In this document: positions 8,326-17,232 of the stretch, in pieces
How positions within the stretch are numbered: position 1 is the first letter of the stretch
Layout: each line of letters starts with the position of its first letter
Origin: Hyphomicrobium sp.
GTDB taxonomy: Bacteria > Pseudomonadota > Alphaproteobacteria > Rhizobiales > Hyphomicrobiaceae
Assembly: GCA_002928955.1 (NCBI GenBank)
Contig: PERT01000009.1
Span: 1 to 64,000, forward strand
DNA: 64,000 nucleotides
Direction of reading: 5' to 3'
The notes under the pieces: model-generated
Database searches by the model: none
What the model saw: only the letters and a program-made list of their open reading frames with translations
What the model was told of the DNA's origin: nothing
Translations under genes and position numbers: made by a program

Positions 8326-9285
8326 ATGTTCCTGGTTCCCGACTTCAAAGGTTTCGACTTCTTCCCGCACGGTACGCGCATCGATTTCATGCGCTACAAG
8401 AGCCTGTGCTTTGGTTTATCGGTGCTCGCCATGGCGCTGGCAATCGGCCTTTTTCTGGTCAAGGGCCTCAACTACGGGGTCGACTTCAAGGGTGGCTCGC
8501 TGATTGAGGTGCAGTCGAAGTCTGGCCCCGCCGATCTGTCCTCGCTCCGCCAGAAAGTAGGCGGGCTCGGGCTTGGTGACGTGCAAATCCAGAGCTTCGG
8601 CGCCCCGGTCGACGTGCTCATTCGCGTCGAGGAACAGCCAGGCGGCGACAAGGCGCAGCAGGATGCGCTGAACAAGGTGGTTGCCGCACTCGGCGACGGC
8701 TATATCCAGCGCCGCGTGGAAGTGGTGGGTCCGGCCGTATCAAGCGAACTCAGAACCACCGGCATGATCGCGGTGCTTGCCTCGATCTTCGCCATCATCA
8801 TGTACGTCTGGTTCCGCTTCGAGTGGCAATTCGCCGTCGGTACGGTGGTCGCGCTGGCTCACGACGTACTGGTTACGGTCGGGGTGTTCTCGCTGTTCAA
8901 TCTCGAGTTCGATCTCGGCATCGTGGCAGCTTTGCTGACAATTCTCGGCTATTCGGTCAACGATACCGTCGTCGTATCCGATCGCATCCGCGAGAACCTG
9001 CGCAAATTCAAGAAGATGGACCTGACCGAACTTCTGAACCTGTCGATCAACGAGACGCTGTCGCGAACAATTCTGACCGGTGCCTCGACGATCGCGGTAT
9101 TGATCGCGCTTTACATCTTCGGCGGCGAGGTGATCCGCAACTTTACGTTTGCGATGCTGTTCGGGGTCATCATCGGTACATACTCCTCGATCTTCATTGC
9201 CGCCCCCGTGCTTGGCTATCTCGGGATTAAGCGCGACTGGTCCGGGACCGCCGTCAAGGGCGGGCCAGCCGTGGGCAAGGCCTGA
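8326..9285 (+). CDS. secF: Protein translocase subunit SecF
   Basis: The partner of SecD, 319 residues, with six membrane helices. TM1 is followed by the diagnostic YGVDFKGGSLIEV. A short periplasmic domain ends with VGPAVSSELR, and helix 4 carries GYSVNDTVVVSDRIREN, the counterpart of the SecD motif. Separate secD and secF genes are usual in alphaproteobacteria. The next gene begins 25 bp downstream on the same strand. Confidence 0.97.
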   Translation: MFLVPDFKGFDFFPHGTRIDFMRYKSLCFGLSVLAMALAIGLFLVKGLNYGVDFKGGSLIEVQSKSGPADLSSLRQKVGGLGLGDVQIQSFGAPVDVLIRVEEQPGGDKAQQDALNKVVAALGDGYIQRRVEVVGPAVSSELRTTGMIAVLASIFAIIMYVWFRFEWQFAVGTVVALAHDVLVTVGVFSLFNLEFDLGIVAALLTILGYSVNDTVVVSDRIRENLRKFKKMDLTELLNLSINETLSRTILTGASTIAVLIALYIFGGEVIRNFTFAMLFGVIIGTYSSIFIAAPVLGYLGIKRDWSGTAVKGGPAVGKA

Positions 9286-9310
9286 CATCCGGGAGGGAGG
9301 GAGAGAGGCG

Positions 9311-9697
9311 TTGGCAGCGATCTCCAAAGGGCTGGCGCGTTTCCCTGGACGGGCGCCTATCGACGCCTACGGCAATGGCGGCTTCCGCTTCGCTAACATG
9401 AGCCACCGCGGTTCGCTGCTTTGCCTGCCAAGCGGCGTATACGATTGGCAGCCCGCCAAACCCGATGACGTCGGGCTTTTGGATCTGGCGGCCGTTCTGA
9501 CCGAAGCGGACGCCGTCGGCTTTCTGCTGTTGGGCACCGGCCGGCAGCAGGTGTTTGCGTCCGCCGCCGTCAGGCAGGCGTTCGCATCAGCCGGGGTCGG
9601 GCTCGAACCGATGAGTACGGGTGCCGCCTGCCGCACCTACAACGTCATGCTGGCCGAGGGCCGTCCCGTTGCGGCGGCGCTGGTTGCCGTCGACTGA
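9311..9697 (+). CDS. Mth938-domain protein (NDUFAF3-like)
   Basis: 128 residues starting at TTG 9311, chosen because a purine-rich ribosome-binding stretch (GGGAGGGAGGGAGAGAG) directly precedes it and the frame upstream is non-family. Motifs PIDAYGNGGFRF and LLLGTG, and the C-terminal MSTGAACRTYNVMLAEGR, are those of the Mth938/DUF498 fold. The human relative NDUFAF3 is a respiratory complex I assembly factor. The position right after secF, before a squalene/phytoene-synthase-like gene, suggests cotranscription with the Sec genes. A role in complex I assembly here is an inference. Confidence 0.85.
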   Translation: MAAISKGLARFPGRAPIDAYGNGGFRFANMSHRGSLLCLPSGVYDWQPAKPDDVGLLDLAAVLTEADAVGFLLLGTGRQQVFASAAVRQAFASAGVGLEPMSTGAACRTYNVMLAEGRPVAAALVAVD

Positions 9698-9710
9698 TCG
9701 GGAGACTGCG

Positions 9711-10577
9711 GTGGACGCCATTGCCGAAGCCGCGCGCGCGACCGACATCGATCGCCTTCTCGCCGCCAAACTGGCCCCGCGACAATACCGTGACGATCTG
9801 ATCGTGCTGGCAGCATTCCTTGGCGAAATCGCGCGCATTCCGCGGCTCGTCAGCGAGCCGCAACTGGGCGAGATCCGGTTGCAATGGTGGCACGACGAGA
9901 TTGAACGTTTTGGTGATGGCGACGGGGGATTGGCCGCGCTCACCGGTCATCCGCTGGCCGATGCACTCGGGGGCGTGGTCGCGAGACGCAGGCTTTCGAA
10001 GCACCTGCTGCTCGAGGCGGTCGATGCCCGTGTCTTCGAGCTCTATGCCGACCCGCTCCAGGACGAGGATGCGCTTGCGCGCTATCTTGCTGGAACCGAG
10101 GGGGCGGGGTTCCGTCTGACAGCCGCGATCCTTGGCGTCGTCGATCTTGAACGCGCAACCCCGGTCCAGGCGGTCCTGGTCGCCGCCGGCGAGGCGCTCG
10201 GCTTGACCCGGGCACTCCTCGCACTGCCGTTTCATCTGTCTCGGGGACACACGCCTTTCCCGCGCTCCTGGCCCGAGGTCCAGAACCTCGACCTTGGTTC
10301 GACGGCAGGCGATGCGCGCCGCATGCGCCACCTTGTGCACCGTGTGATCTCCGAGGCGCGGTCGCGGCTGGACGTGGTTCGTCAAGCCCGGGCAATTGAC
10401 ACATCTCCAACATATGCCCGTGGTTTCGTTCACGCGATTCTGCCTTGTGCCCTTGTTGAGCCCTATTTGCAGGCTCTGGAAAATGGTGATTTCGACCCTG
10501 CGCGGCAGATCGCCGACATCGCGCCGCTTCAGCGCGTCTGGCGACTGTGGTGGTCGCGGTGGGTGGGCGCGGTCTGA
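9711..10577 (+). CDS. Squalene/phytoene synthase-like protein lacking catalytic Asp motifs (NDUFAF6-like)
   Basis: 288 residues from GTG 9711, which follows GGGAGA after the previous stop. The fold is that of squalene/phytoene synthases, as shown by RQYRDDLIVLAAFLGEI and RLQWWHDEIERF. The two DxxxD motifs that bind prenyl diphosphate magnesium are missing: the first region reads GEIARIPRLVSEP and the second GLTRALLALPFHLSRG. Terpene synthesis is therefore unlikely. The human homologue NDUFAF6 has the same character and acts in complex I assembly. The gene is tightly linked to the Mth938 gene. Confidence 0.85.
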   Translation: MDAIAEAARATDIDRLLAAKLAPRQYRDDLIVLAAFLGEIARIPRLVSEPQLGEIRLQWWHDEIERFGDGDGGLAALTGHPLADALGGVVARRRLSKHLLLEAVDARVFELYADPLQDEDALARYLAGTEGAGFRLTAAILGVVDLERATPVQAVLVAAGEALGLTRALLALPFHLSRGHTPFPRSWPEVQNLDLGSTAGDARRMRHLVHRVISEARSRLDVVRQARAIDTSPTYARGFVHAILPCALVEPYLQALENGDFDPARQIADIAPLQRVWRLWWSRWVGAV

Positions 10578-10615
10578 CGATCCCGCGACCTGCGTATAGA
10601 ATTTGGGAGACAGCC

Positions 10616-12619
10616 ATGAACCGACGGGTCCGACAGGCACTATGGCAGATGATGACGACTGCTGCTGTCGTGTGCGCCTTCATCGGATTGGCGCATGCCC
10701 AGGCGCTTCCCGACGGGTCGGCCGGTGCGCCCGATCTTCCACCTGGATCGGCGCGCCAGGCACCCGCCGCCGGTGACATCAAGCCCGGCGAGGTCCGGGA
10801 GGGGATCGTCAGTATTCAATGGCGCGTCGAGAACCCGTTTCGGTTCTTTGTAGATCCTGCCGACACTGAGATCCACCGCCAGACGTTGCTCGCACTCGAT
10901 GCCGAGCAACAGCGGCGGCCGGTCCTCGAATCCGAGCGTGCCCTGTCGGAGCGGCACAACGAGGGCTGGGCGGCGACGATGATCAGCAAGACATGCTGGA
11001 GTGTGAGCCGGAACCGCCATGATTGTCCGCACAGCGACGACTACATCAATCCCGAAAATCACGCCGTTGTCCTAGAGATCAAGGGTGTCGACGACGCATC
11101 GGTCGAGTGCCTGTGGCTGACGGCGCCACGCGGCTCCCAGGAGTACAGGGGCAAGGCAATCAAACAGGCTTGTCGAGAGCCGCTGCGGCTCGATGTTCCT
11201 TATCCTGGCGGGCTCACGGTTTCTGTCGAGGTCGGAGGGCGGCTGGTGGCAGAGACGGGCGTGCGCGTCCGCGATGTGCTGGTCGTCGGCATGGGCGATA
11301 GTTTCGGTTCGGGTGAAGGCAACCCGGACGTGCCTGTCCGCTTCTCGCGGGAGCGCGCAGGCGACTACGGCAAGGCGGACCTGCAAGGCTATCCTGTGCG
11401 CGTCGGGTCTTGGAAGCAAATTGGCGACCGCGAGTTCATCTCCGAGAATGCGCGCTGGCTCGACCAAGCCTGCCATCGATCATTGTATTCCTACCAATTG
11501 CGGGCAGCACTGCAGCTGTCCCTCGAAGACCCGCATCGTGCTGTCACTTACGCCGGAGTCGCCTGCTCCGGGGCGGAAGTCACGGCCGGGTTGTTTCTGC
11601 GCTACAAGGGCAACGAGTGGGTACCGACGCCGCCAGACCTTTCGCAGATCTCGGCCATTGCGGAAGCCCAGTGCGGCCTCCGGGAAGCGCCGATGCAGGA
11701 TTTGCCGGAGGCCTATCACATCGATGGCCAGGTCGCCGATCTCCGGGGGGGCCTAGTGCTTAGGAAGTGCGATCCGTCGGATGCGCGCAAGATTGATCTC
11801 GTGCTGGTTTCCATTGGCGGCAATGACATCGGCTTTTCACGCTTGGTCGCCAATGCGGTGCTCGATGACAAGACGCTCTTACGCAGTCTCGGCGGCTGGT
11901 TCGGACAGGTTCACGGGCCGGCCGAAGCTGCCGCGGGGCTGGCCACGTTGGACGAGCGCTACAAGGCACTGAACCGCGCCATCCATAATATTCTGCACGT
12001 TCCATGGAACCAAAGCGACCGGGTCATCCTGACATCCTATCCGGGGCTTGCACTCCTGTCCGACGGCAAGGCGGTCTGCCCCGATGGCTGGGCCGGCATG
12101 GAGGTTGCGCCCGCCTTGAAACTGTCCGCAAGCAAAGCGCGCGATGGCACCGTGATGGCCGACAGGCTCGATGCGGTGATGAGCAAGAGTGCGAAAGCGC
12201 ATGGTTGGTCATTCGTGAACGCTCATCGAAAGGACTTTCTGGGTCGCGGCATCTGCGCGGGCTTCACCGACAACGCCTTCTCGCTCGCTGACGATCTCCG
12301 CCTCCCAAGAAAGACGGCCGAGGGCTGGCATCCCTACAACCCCGCCGACTATCCGGCCTACGCCTCGCGGCAGCGTTGGTTCCGGACGCCGAACGACGCA
12401 TTTCTCACCGGCAATTTCCATGTTGCCGGCTCGGTATTGCAAAAGGCGCTGAAGCTCGAGACGTTCTCGTGGTTCCAGCTTATGTTGGCTGCCACGTACT
12501 CGGGCGCATTCCATCCGACAGCCGAGGGTCATGCGGCCATCGCCGACGCCGTTGTCGAGCGTGCGCGCGCCGTTCTTGAGCGGTACGATCAGGGGCCCCC
12601 GACCAGGGCTGATCGCTGA
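10616..12619 (+). CDS. Secreted SGNH/GDSL-family hydrolase
   Basis: 667 residues from ATG 10616, preceded by GGGAGA. A signal peptide is clear (hydrophobic AAVVCAFIGLAHA, probable cleavage after AHA near residue 28), so the protein is exported. SGNH blocks: GDSFGSGEG with nucleophile Ser229, IGGNDIGF with Asn403, and HPTAEGH around His633. A large region of about 200 residues before block I and long insertions make it much bigger than simple GDSL esterases. The substrate, perhaps a lipid or acylated polysaccharide, cannot be told. Confidence 0.85.
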   Translation: MNRRVRQALWQMMTTAAVVCAFIGLAHAQALPDGSAGAPDLPPGSARQAPAAGDIKPGEVREGIVSIQWRVENPFRFFVDPADTEIHRQTLLALDAEQQRRPVLESERALSERHNEGWAATMISKTCWSVSRNRHDCPHSDDYINPENHAVVLEIKGVDDASVECLWLTAPRGSQEYRGKAIKQACREPLRLDVPYPGGLTVSVEVGGRLVAETGVRVRDVLVVGMGDSFGSGEGNPDVPVRFSRERAGDYGKADLQGYPVRVGSWKQIGDREFISENARWLDQACHRSLYSYQLRAALQLSLEDPHRAVTYAGVACSGAEVTAGLFLRYKGNEWVPTPPDLSQISAIAEAQCGLREAPMQDLPEAYHIDGQVADLRGGLVLRKCDPSDARKIDLVLVSIGGNDIGFSRLVANAVLDDKTLLRSLGGWFGQVHGPAEAAAGLATLDERYKALNRAIHNILHVPWNQSDRVILTSYPGLALLSDGKAVCPDGWAGMEVAPALKLSASKARDGTVMADRLDAVMSKSAKAHGWSFVNAHRKDFLGRGICAGFTDNAFSLADDLRLPRKTAEGWHPYNPADYPAYASRQRWFRTPNDAFLTGNFHVAGSVLQKALKLETFSWFQLMLAATYSGAFHPTAEGHAAIADAVVERARAVLERYDQGPPTRADR

Positions 12620-12673
12620 CGCGAAGCTAATGTGATCGTTTTTGCGGTTTTGGACGTCAACCAGGGTGCACGG

Positions 12674-13150
12674 TCAACGCGTCGCCGTTCGGGGATCGAA
12701 AATCTCGATCAACAGTTCTGCCACCCGGGCGCTTTCGATGTCGTCCTTGTGCAGGATCGCGATCGCACCGAGTTTAAGAAGATCCGATTTCCGTTGCCGT
12801 GTCATCTCGCCGGAAATGATCAAGATCGGGCCGTCATACCCCGTGCGCCGAATGAAGGGCAACGTGTTGGCTGCTGTATCGACCGGCGAAATCCGGTCAT
12901 CCAGAAACACGAGTTGAGGGGGCGCAGCCTTCAGCGCGTCGAGCGCTGCTCCGATCGTGCGCGCGTGCCGAATGCGAATGTCGTGTCCGCAAACAAGCTT
13001 CAGCGCGGAGATGAGCCATCTCGCGTCCGCGGGCTCGTCGTCGACGATGAGGAATTCCGTGAGCGGCGGCAGATCCTTCAGTCGCATGGTGAGCAGGCTG
13101 CGGGACTTCATATACCCAATGCCGAAATCATCGCTGGCGGAATCGATCAT
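12674..13150 (-). CDS. Single-domain response regulator (receiver)
   Basis: 158 residues from ATG 13150, chosen because AAGAAGG lies about nine bases upstream; a start at 13111 is possible and the frame stays open to 13336. A receiver fold is present: acidic pair D37-D38 in LIVDDEP, likely phospho-acceptor D84 in VFLDDRI, Ser113 in IISGE and Lys135 in LHKDD. There is no output domain. It lies downstream of trmFO on the same strand and faces the SGNH gene. No cognate histidine kinase is adjacent, so the partner is unknown. Confidence 0.8.
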   Translation of the reverse strand: MIDSASDDFGIGYMKSRSLLTMRLKDLPPLTEFLIVDDEPADARWLISALKLVCGHDIRIRHARTIGAALDALKAAPPQLVFLDDRISPVDTAANTLPFIRRTGYDGPILIISGEMTRQRKSDLLKLGAIAILHKDDIESARVAELLIEIFDPRTATR

Positions 13151-13386
13151 GCAACAGGCCTTCTTGAGACGAACTACGCCATGACTCCGTCTGCTCCAGC
13201 CGCCAATGGCGATCTCGCGACCAGGCGTTGACGGACCCGGTCGCGAAAGCCGCGCCTCGACCGCCTTCGGCCCCAAACGTCCGGGCAAAGTGTGAGTACA
13301 CTTGAGTACGCTATGTGAGGTGACCCACCTGATCATCGCTTGTGATGGAACATCAGTTTCCGCGAAGCCTGATGAGGCGCTGATGG

Positions 13387-14814
13387 CTATTCCGCCGCAT
13401 CCAGCCCGCGCTGTCCGAGCCAGTGGTTGAGATCGACGAGCGCGCGCTGCGACATCAGCCGCTTCTTTGCGAAGCCACGCTCCTTGCCCTTGAGTTTTTT
13501 GCCATCCGCACTTTTCTCGGGCGCGTCCTCGAGCGGTGGCAGTAACCCGTAATTGATGTTCATCGGCTGGAACGAGCCGCGCTGGCCGGCGGACGGGTCT
13601 TCCTCAGCCAACATATGTCCGCCCGTGATGTGATTGAGAAGCGCTCCCAAGGCCGTGGTCGGTGGCGGTGCCACGGCATTACGGCCGCGGCGTTCAGCTG
13701 CCGCAAACCGTCCCGCCAGAAGCCCGATGGCTGCGCTCTCGACGTAGCCTTCGACGCCCGTGATCTGGCCCGCGAACCGAAGCCGCGGTAACGCCTTCAG
13801 TCGCAACCCGCGATCAAGTACCTTCGGCGAGTTGAGGTAGGTGTTGCGATGCAACCCGCCCAGCCTGGCGAACTCGGCCTGTTCGAGCCCTGGGATCATG
13901 CGGAAGATGCGCACCTGCTCGGCGTGCTTCAATTTGGTCTGGAACCCGACCATGTTCCACAGCGTGGCCAGCGCGTTGTCCTGGCGCAACTGCACGACCG
14001 CGCAGGGCCAGCGGCCGGTACGCGGATCGTCGAGGCCCACGGGCTTCATCGGTCCGAAGCGCAGCGTCTCGCGTCCCCGCTCCGCCATCACTTCAATCGG
14101 CAGACAGCCATCGAAATAGGGTGTGGTTGCTTCCCATTTCTTGAAGCTGGTCTTTTCGCCCGCGAGCAGCGCGTCGATGAAGGCCTCGTACTGCACCCGG
14201 TCCATTGGGCAGTTGAGGTAGTCGGCGCCGGTGCCGGCCGGGCCAGCCTTGTCGTAGCGCGACTGGAACCAGGCGACCGAGGTGTCGATGCTTTCGCGGT
14301 GGATCACCGGGGCGATGGCATCGAAAAAGGCGAGTTCCGCCTCGCCCGTGACGCTGGCAATGGCTGCGCTCAAGGCGGGCGAGGTGAGGGGGCCTGTCGC
14401 GACGATGACGCTGTCCCAGTCCGGTGGCGGCAACCCCGACACCTCGCCACGCTCTATTGTGACGTGGGGATGGGCCTCGAGCTGTCGCGTCACCTCGGCA
14501 GAGAATGCATCGCGGTCGACGGCGAGTGCGCCCCCTGCAGGTAGCTTTGTCTTGTCTCCCGCGGTCAGGATGACTGAACCCGCGCGCCGCATTTCCTCGT
14601 GCAGCAGGCCGACCGCGTTGGTCTCCCATTCGTCGGAGCGGAACGAGTTCGAGCACACGAGTTCTGCCAGTCCGTCGGTCTTGTGGGCGTCAGTTGAGCG
14701 CAATGGGCGCATTTCATGCAGGACGACAGGCACGCCGGCCGACGCGATCTGCCAGGCGGCTTCAGAGCCTGCGAGTCCGCCGCCGACGACGTGGATGGGG
14801 TTGATCTGGTTCAT
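13387..14814 (-). CDS. trmFO: tRNA (uracil-54-C5)-methyltransferase TrmFO, folate-dependent
   Basis: A flavoprotein that methylates U54 of tRNA (ribothymidine) using methylene-tetrahydrofolate. The 475-residue length is normal. The FAD-binding [10 protein letters not shown] motif is at 11-20, [17 protein letters not shown] follows (with the conserved Cys), and the C-terminal GGHM region is intact. Also annotated gid in older records. A divergent lipoprotein gene starts about 110 bp away. Confidence 0.97.
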   Translation of the reverse strand: MNQINPIHVVGGGLAGSEAAWQIASAGVPVVLHEMRPLRSTDAHKTDGLAELVCSNSFRSDEWETNAVGLLHEEMRRAGSVILTAGDKTKLPAGGALAVDRDAFSAEVTRQLEAHPHVTIERGEVSGLPPPDWDSVIVATGPLTSPALSAAIASVTGEAELAFFDAIAPVIHRESIDTSVAWFQSRYDKAGPAGTGADYLNCPMDRVQYEAFIDALLAGEKTSFKKWEATTPYFDGCLPIEVMAERGRETLRFGPMKPVGLDDPRTGRWPCAVVQLRQDNALATLWNMVGFQTKLKHAEQVRIFRMIPGLEQAEFARLGGLHRNTYLNSPKVLDRGLRLKALPRLRFAGQITGVEGYVESAAIGLLAGRFAAAERRGRNAVAPPPTTALGALLNHITGGHMLAEEDPSAGQRGSFQPMNINYGLLPPLEDAPEKSADGKKLKGKERGFAKKRLMSQRALVDLNHWLGQRGLDAAE

Positions 14815-14923
14815 TCGCCGGAGGCTAGAGGATTAATCCCGCGTTCTCAACGGCGGCATTTTGCAGCGAATCACTTGAGTGATAGCCACCAGAGTCGGCA
14901 CTGGGGAGAGACGCGAAGGGGGG

Positions 14924-15592
14924 ATGGTGAGACACGTTCGGCGAGGTGCCGCCCCGGTTCTGATGCTGGCACCTGCACTGGCCGTGGCTGGCTGCACCCA
15001 CGCTGGTTTCGGTTCGGCAGAAAACCACTTTGCCACGTTCTCGGTGCCTGAACCCAGAGGCACCTCCGTCCACGTCTGCCACTCATATGGTTGCCAGAAG
15101 AAAACCAAGGTCCGCTTCTCTGACGCCGACATGGCCAAGTTGACGGCGATCATGGCCGAGCGGCGCTCGAAACTGGACACGGCCGACGAGGAGCGGCGCG
15201 GTGTCGCCTATGCCATCGGCTGGATGGAGATGGTTGTCGGCGCGCGCATCGGGACCAAGGACGACCGCCCGGGCATGGACTTCGCCGCCTCCGGTGATCC
15301 GACCCAGCAGGACTGCGTCGACGAGGCCACGAACACCACGAGTTATCTGACATTGCTGGCCAGCGTCGGCCTGTTGAAGCACCACACGGTCGGCACGCCG
15401 TTCGCAAAGGAAAACTATTTGCGCGGTGTCGCGGGCTGGACCCACTGGACGGCGGTGTTGGTCGAGAACGGAACCAACAAGCGCTGGGCAGTCGATAGCT
15501 GGATCTATGCCAATGGCGAGAACCCGGCCGTGGTTGAAGCTGAGAACTGGTACATCGCAGATCTCGGAAGTCTTCCTGCCGCGATGCGGTAG
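14924..15592 (+). CDS. Lipoprotein with possible transglutaminase-like Cys-His-Asp site
   Basis: 222 residues from ATG 14924, preceded by AAGGGGGG. A basic N-terminus, a hydrophobic stretch and the lipobox VAGC (Cys24) indicate an outer- or inner-membrane lipoprotein. The mature part has VCHSYGC at 51-57, QQDCVDEATN with Cys131, THWTAVLVENG with His174, and RWAVDSWI with Asp191. The spacing and context of Cys131, His174 and Asp191 resemble the catalytic triad of bacterial transglutaminase-like cysteine proteinases. This is an inference from pattern only; I do not recognise the family by name. Confidence 0.75.
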   Translation: MVRHVRRGAAPVLMLAPALAVAGCTHAGFGSAENHFATFSVPEPRGTSVHVCHSYGCQKKTKVRFSDADMAKLTAIMAERRSKLDTADEERRGVAYAIGWMEMVVGARIGTKDDRPGMDFAASGDPTQQDCVDEATNTTSYLTLLASVGLLKHHTVGTPFAKENYLRGVAGWTHWTAVLVENGTNKRWAVDSWIYANGENPAVVEAENWYIADLGSLPAAMR

Positions 15593-15739
15593 CCGCTGCC
15601 GGTACAATAGCCCATTACACAACAACCAATCGTGATGACCTCGATCGCGAGACATCTTGATCTCCAGAGGGTGTGAGCGGAAATGTACAGTGCGCAACAA
15701 CACACCGTACGGCGCGAGAACTGACAAGAGGACGTGTAG

Positions 15740-15997
15740 ATGAACAAGCTTATTCTGGCAGTTGCCGTCCTGGCTCTGGCGTCGTTGTCGAACCCGGTTA
15801 CTGCGCGGAGCCTCGGAGCCGCCCTGGAACTCGAAAGCGCGCGGGCGAATGCGCGGGCAGGCGGGCCTGTGAGCGAGCGCGATGCGGACTTGCTTGAGCG
15901 GCACGGATGTCTGAGTGGAACGGCGAGTGCGTTCTGCCGCAAACTGGAACGGCGGGAGTGGCGGCAGACGCAGATCCGGCGTAAAAAGCGGCGTTAA
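15740..15997 (+). CDS. Small secreted basic protein, function unknown
   Basis: 85 residues with ATG 15740 after an AAGAGGA ribosome-binding site. A signal peptide (MNKLILAVAVLALASLSNPVTA) is followed by a highly charged mature part rich in Arg and Glu, two Cys (in HGCLSG and FCRKL) that could form a disulfide, and a polybasic end RRKKRR. No family is recognised. It follows the lipoprotein gene by 147 bp on the same strand. Confidence 0.6.
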   Translation: MNKLILAVAVLALASLSNPVTARSLGAALELESARANARAGGPVSERDADLLERHGCLSGTASAFCRKLERREWRQTQIRRKKRR

Positions 15998-16051
15998 GTC
16001 GGCATGTTTGCAAAGTCCGGGCCGGACCGCTTTTTTGCTGGTCATCGTCGT

Positions 16052-17098
16052 TTAGACGGCGGCCGTTTCTCCCGACCTTTCGATCATGGCGGAAATTTGA
16101 AGCACGGCTTGTCGGCCATCGATCGCGGTCGCATCAGCTCCGACGGACGCGACCAAAGCCGGGTTGTCGGTGAACGGTTTGCCGCCGATCTGAACAAGTG
16201 CGGTGCGGTTCAGCGATCGCTGTCGGATGCGCGCGATATCGGCCGACAACTGAAGCGTATTGTCCAGTCGACTAACCGACAATCCGATCACGTCGAACCA
16301 TTGGCCGCCCACGAGTTCGAGAACATCTTCCAGCGAATGGGGAGGGCCGCCCCAGACGTGCCAGCCCGCTCGCCGGAAATGCTCGCCGACGACCGCGATT
16401 CCGAAATTGTGCTGCTCTCCCGGCATCGGCATCAGCAATGCCCGCCGGTTCGCAATCGGTTGCCGGGCTTCACTGTGGAAAGCCACGCTGTAATCTCTCA
16501 CGATTTGCTGCAACTGGGCGACACCGCGTGTGACGTCGATGAAGTCGTTGATGTCCTCGTCCCACAGCTCACCAAGACGGCGCGCTACCGGGGCTAGAAG
16601 ATCTTGAAAGAGAACCTCGACGGTCGCCCCATTTGCGCGCATCGCCTCGAAGTACCGGGTCGATTCGCTGATGTCGCGGCTGATGACCAGCTCCGCGAAC
16701 TCTCCGACGTGTTCCAGGGTTACCGGGGTCAGCGTCCGCAGGGCCGACGCCTGAGTTTCGCTTTCGGTTCGTGATCCGAGCAGCAGACGAGGCACGACAG
16801 TGTTCGCGACCAGCCGTTCCAGCAAGCCCAGTTGCTCGGAAGTCAGCGGTACCGACAGCATCTGCCGGGAACGTCCGTCCGCATCGCTTCCGGACTCGGC
16901 TGGCCAATGCCTGCAATCGGCGGAGTTGGCCAGTAAGGGTTCGTTGTTCTTACGCAAGGTTCTGCCCAGGAAAGTCCATAAAGTTTCACGCGACTTGCTG
17001 CGAACTCTCGAACTGATTGTCGCCCGGGCACGTTCGCTTGTCTCATGGGAAAAGGCTGCGAAAAAACGCAATCCAACAGAAGTGCCCGTTATTGTCAC
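16052..17098 (-). CDS. Cobalamin-binding-domain regulator resembling PpaA/AerR
   Basis: 348 residues if started at GTG 17098; the first 79 residues look unconserved, and ATG 16861 would give 269, nearer the family size. A helical cap region (LGELWDEDINDFIDVTRGV, about 175-193) is followed by a B12-binding Rossmann domain: MPGEQHNFGIAVVGEHF (224-240), GWHVWGG, GLSVSR and QIGGKPF. This is the layout of the photosynthesis regulators PpaA/AerR, which bind cobalamin and partner CrtJ/PpsR. No crtJ or photosynthesis gene is nearby, so the target is unknown. A divergent unknown gene shares the upstream region. Confidence 0.78.
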   Translation of the reverse strand: MTITGTSVGLRFFAAFSHETSERARATISSRVRSKSRETLWTFLGRTLRKNNEPLLANSADCRHWPAESGSDADGRSRQMLSVPLTSEQLGLLERLVANTVVPRLLLGSRTESETQASALRTLTPVTLEHVGEFAELVISRDISESTRYFEAMRANGATVEVLFQDLLAPVARRLGELWDEDINDFIDVTRGVAQLQQIVRDYSVAFHSEARQPIANRRALLMPMPGEQHNFGIAVVGEHFRRAGWHVWGGPPHSLEDVLELVGGQWFDVIGLSVSRLDNTLQLSADIARIRQRSLNRTALVQIGGKPFTDNPALVASVGADATAIDGRQAVLQISAMIERSGETAAV

Positions 17099-17122
17099 GC
17101 TGCAGTGCAGCGTCCGGCGGCG

Positions 17123-17138
17123 GAAATATGGGTATTTC
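17123..17138. promoter_or_regulatory. Perfect inverted repeat in a divergent promoter region
   Basis: GAAATA, four bases, TATTTC between the divergent B12-domain gene (start 17098) and the 433-residue gene (start 17233). The stretch after it is unusually AT-rich for this genome. It is a candidate operator. Confidence 0.35.
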
Positions 17139-17232
17139 TAACATATATTTATGATCCGCTGCCCGCGCGGCTCCGCGGCCCTCTCGACGTCGCAACCGGC
17201 GTGCGCATTGATCGTCGTGCGCGCCTGTCGCA

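Noticed and set aside
9711-10577. Carotenoid or hopanoid synthesis gene
   Set aside because: The squalene/phytoene synthase fold is present but both DxxxD motifs are missing, and no other terpene genes are nearby.
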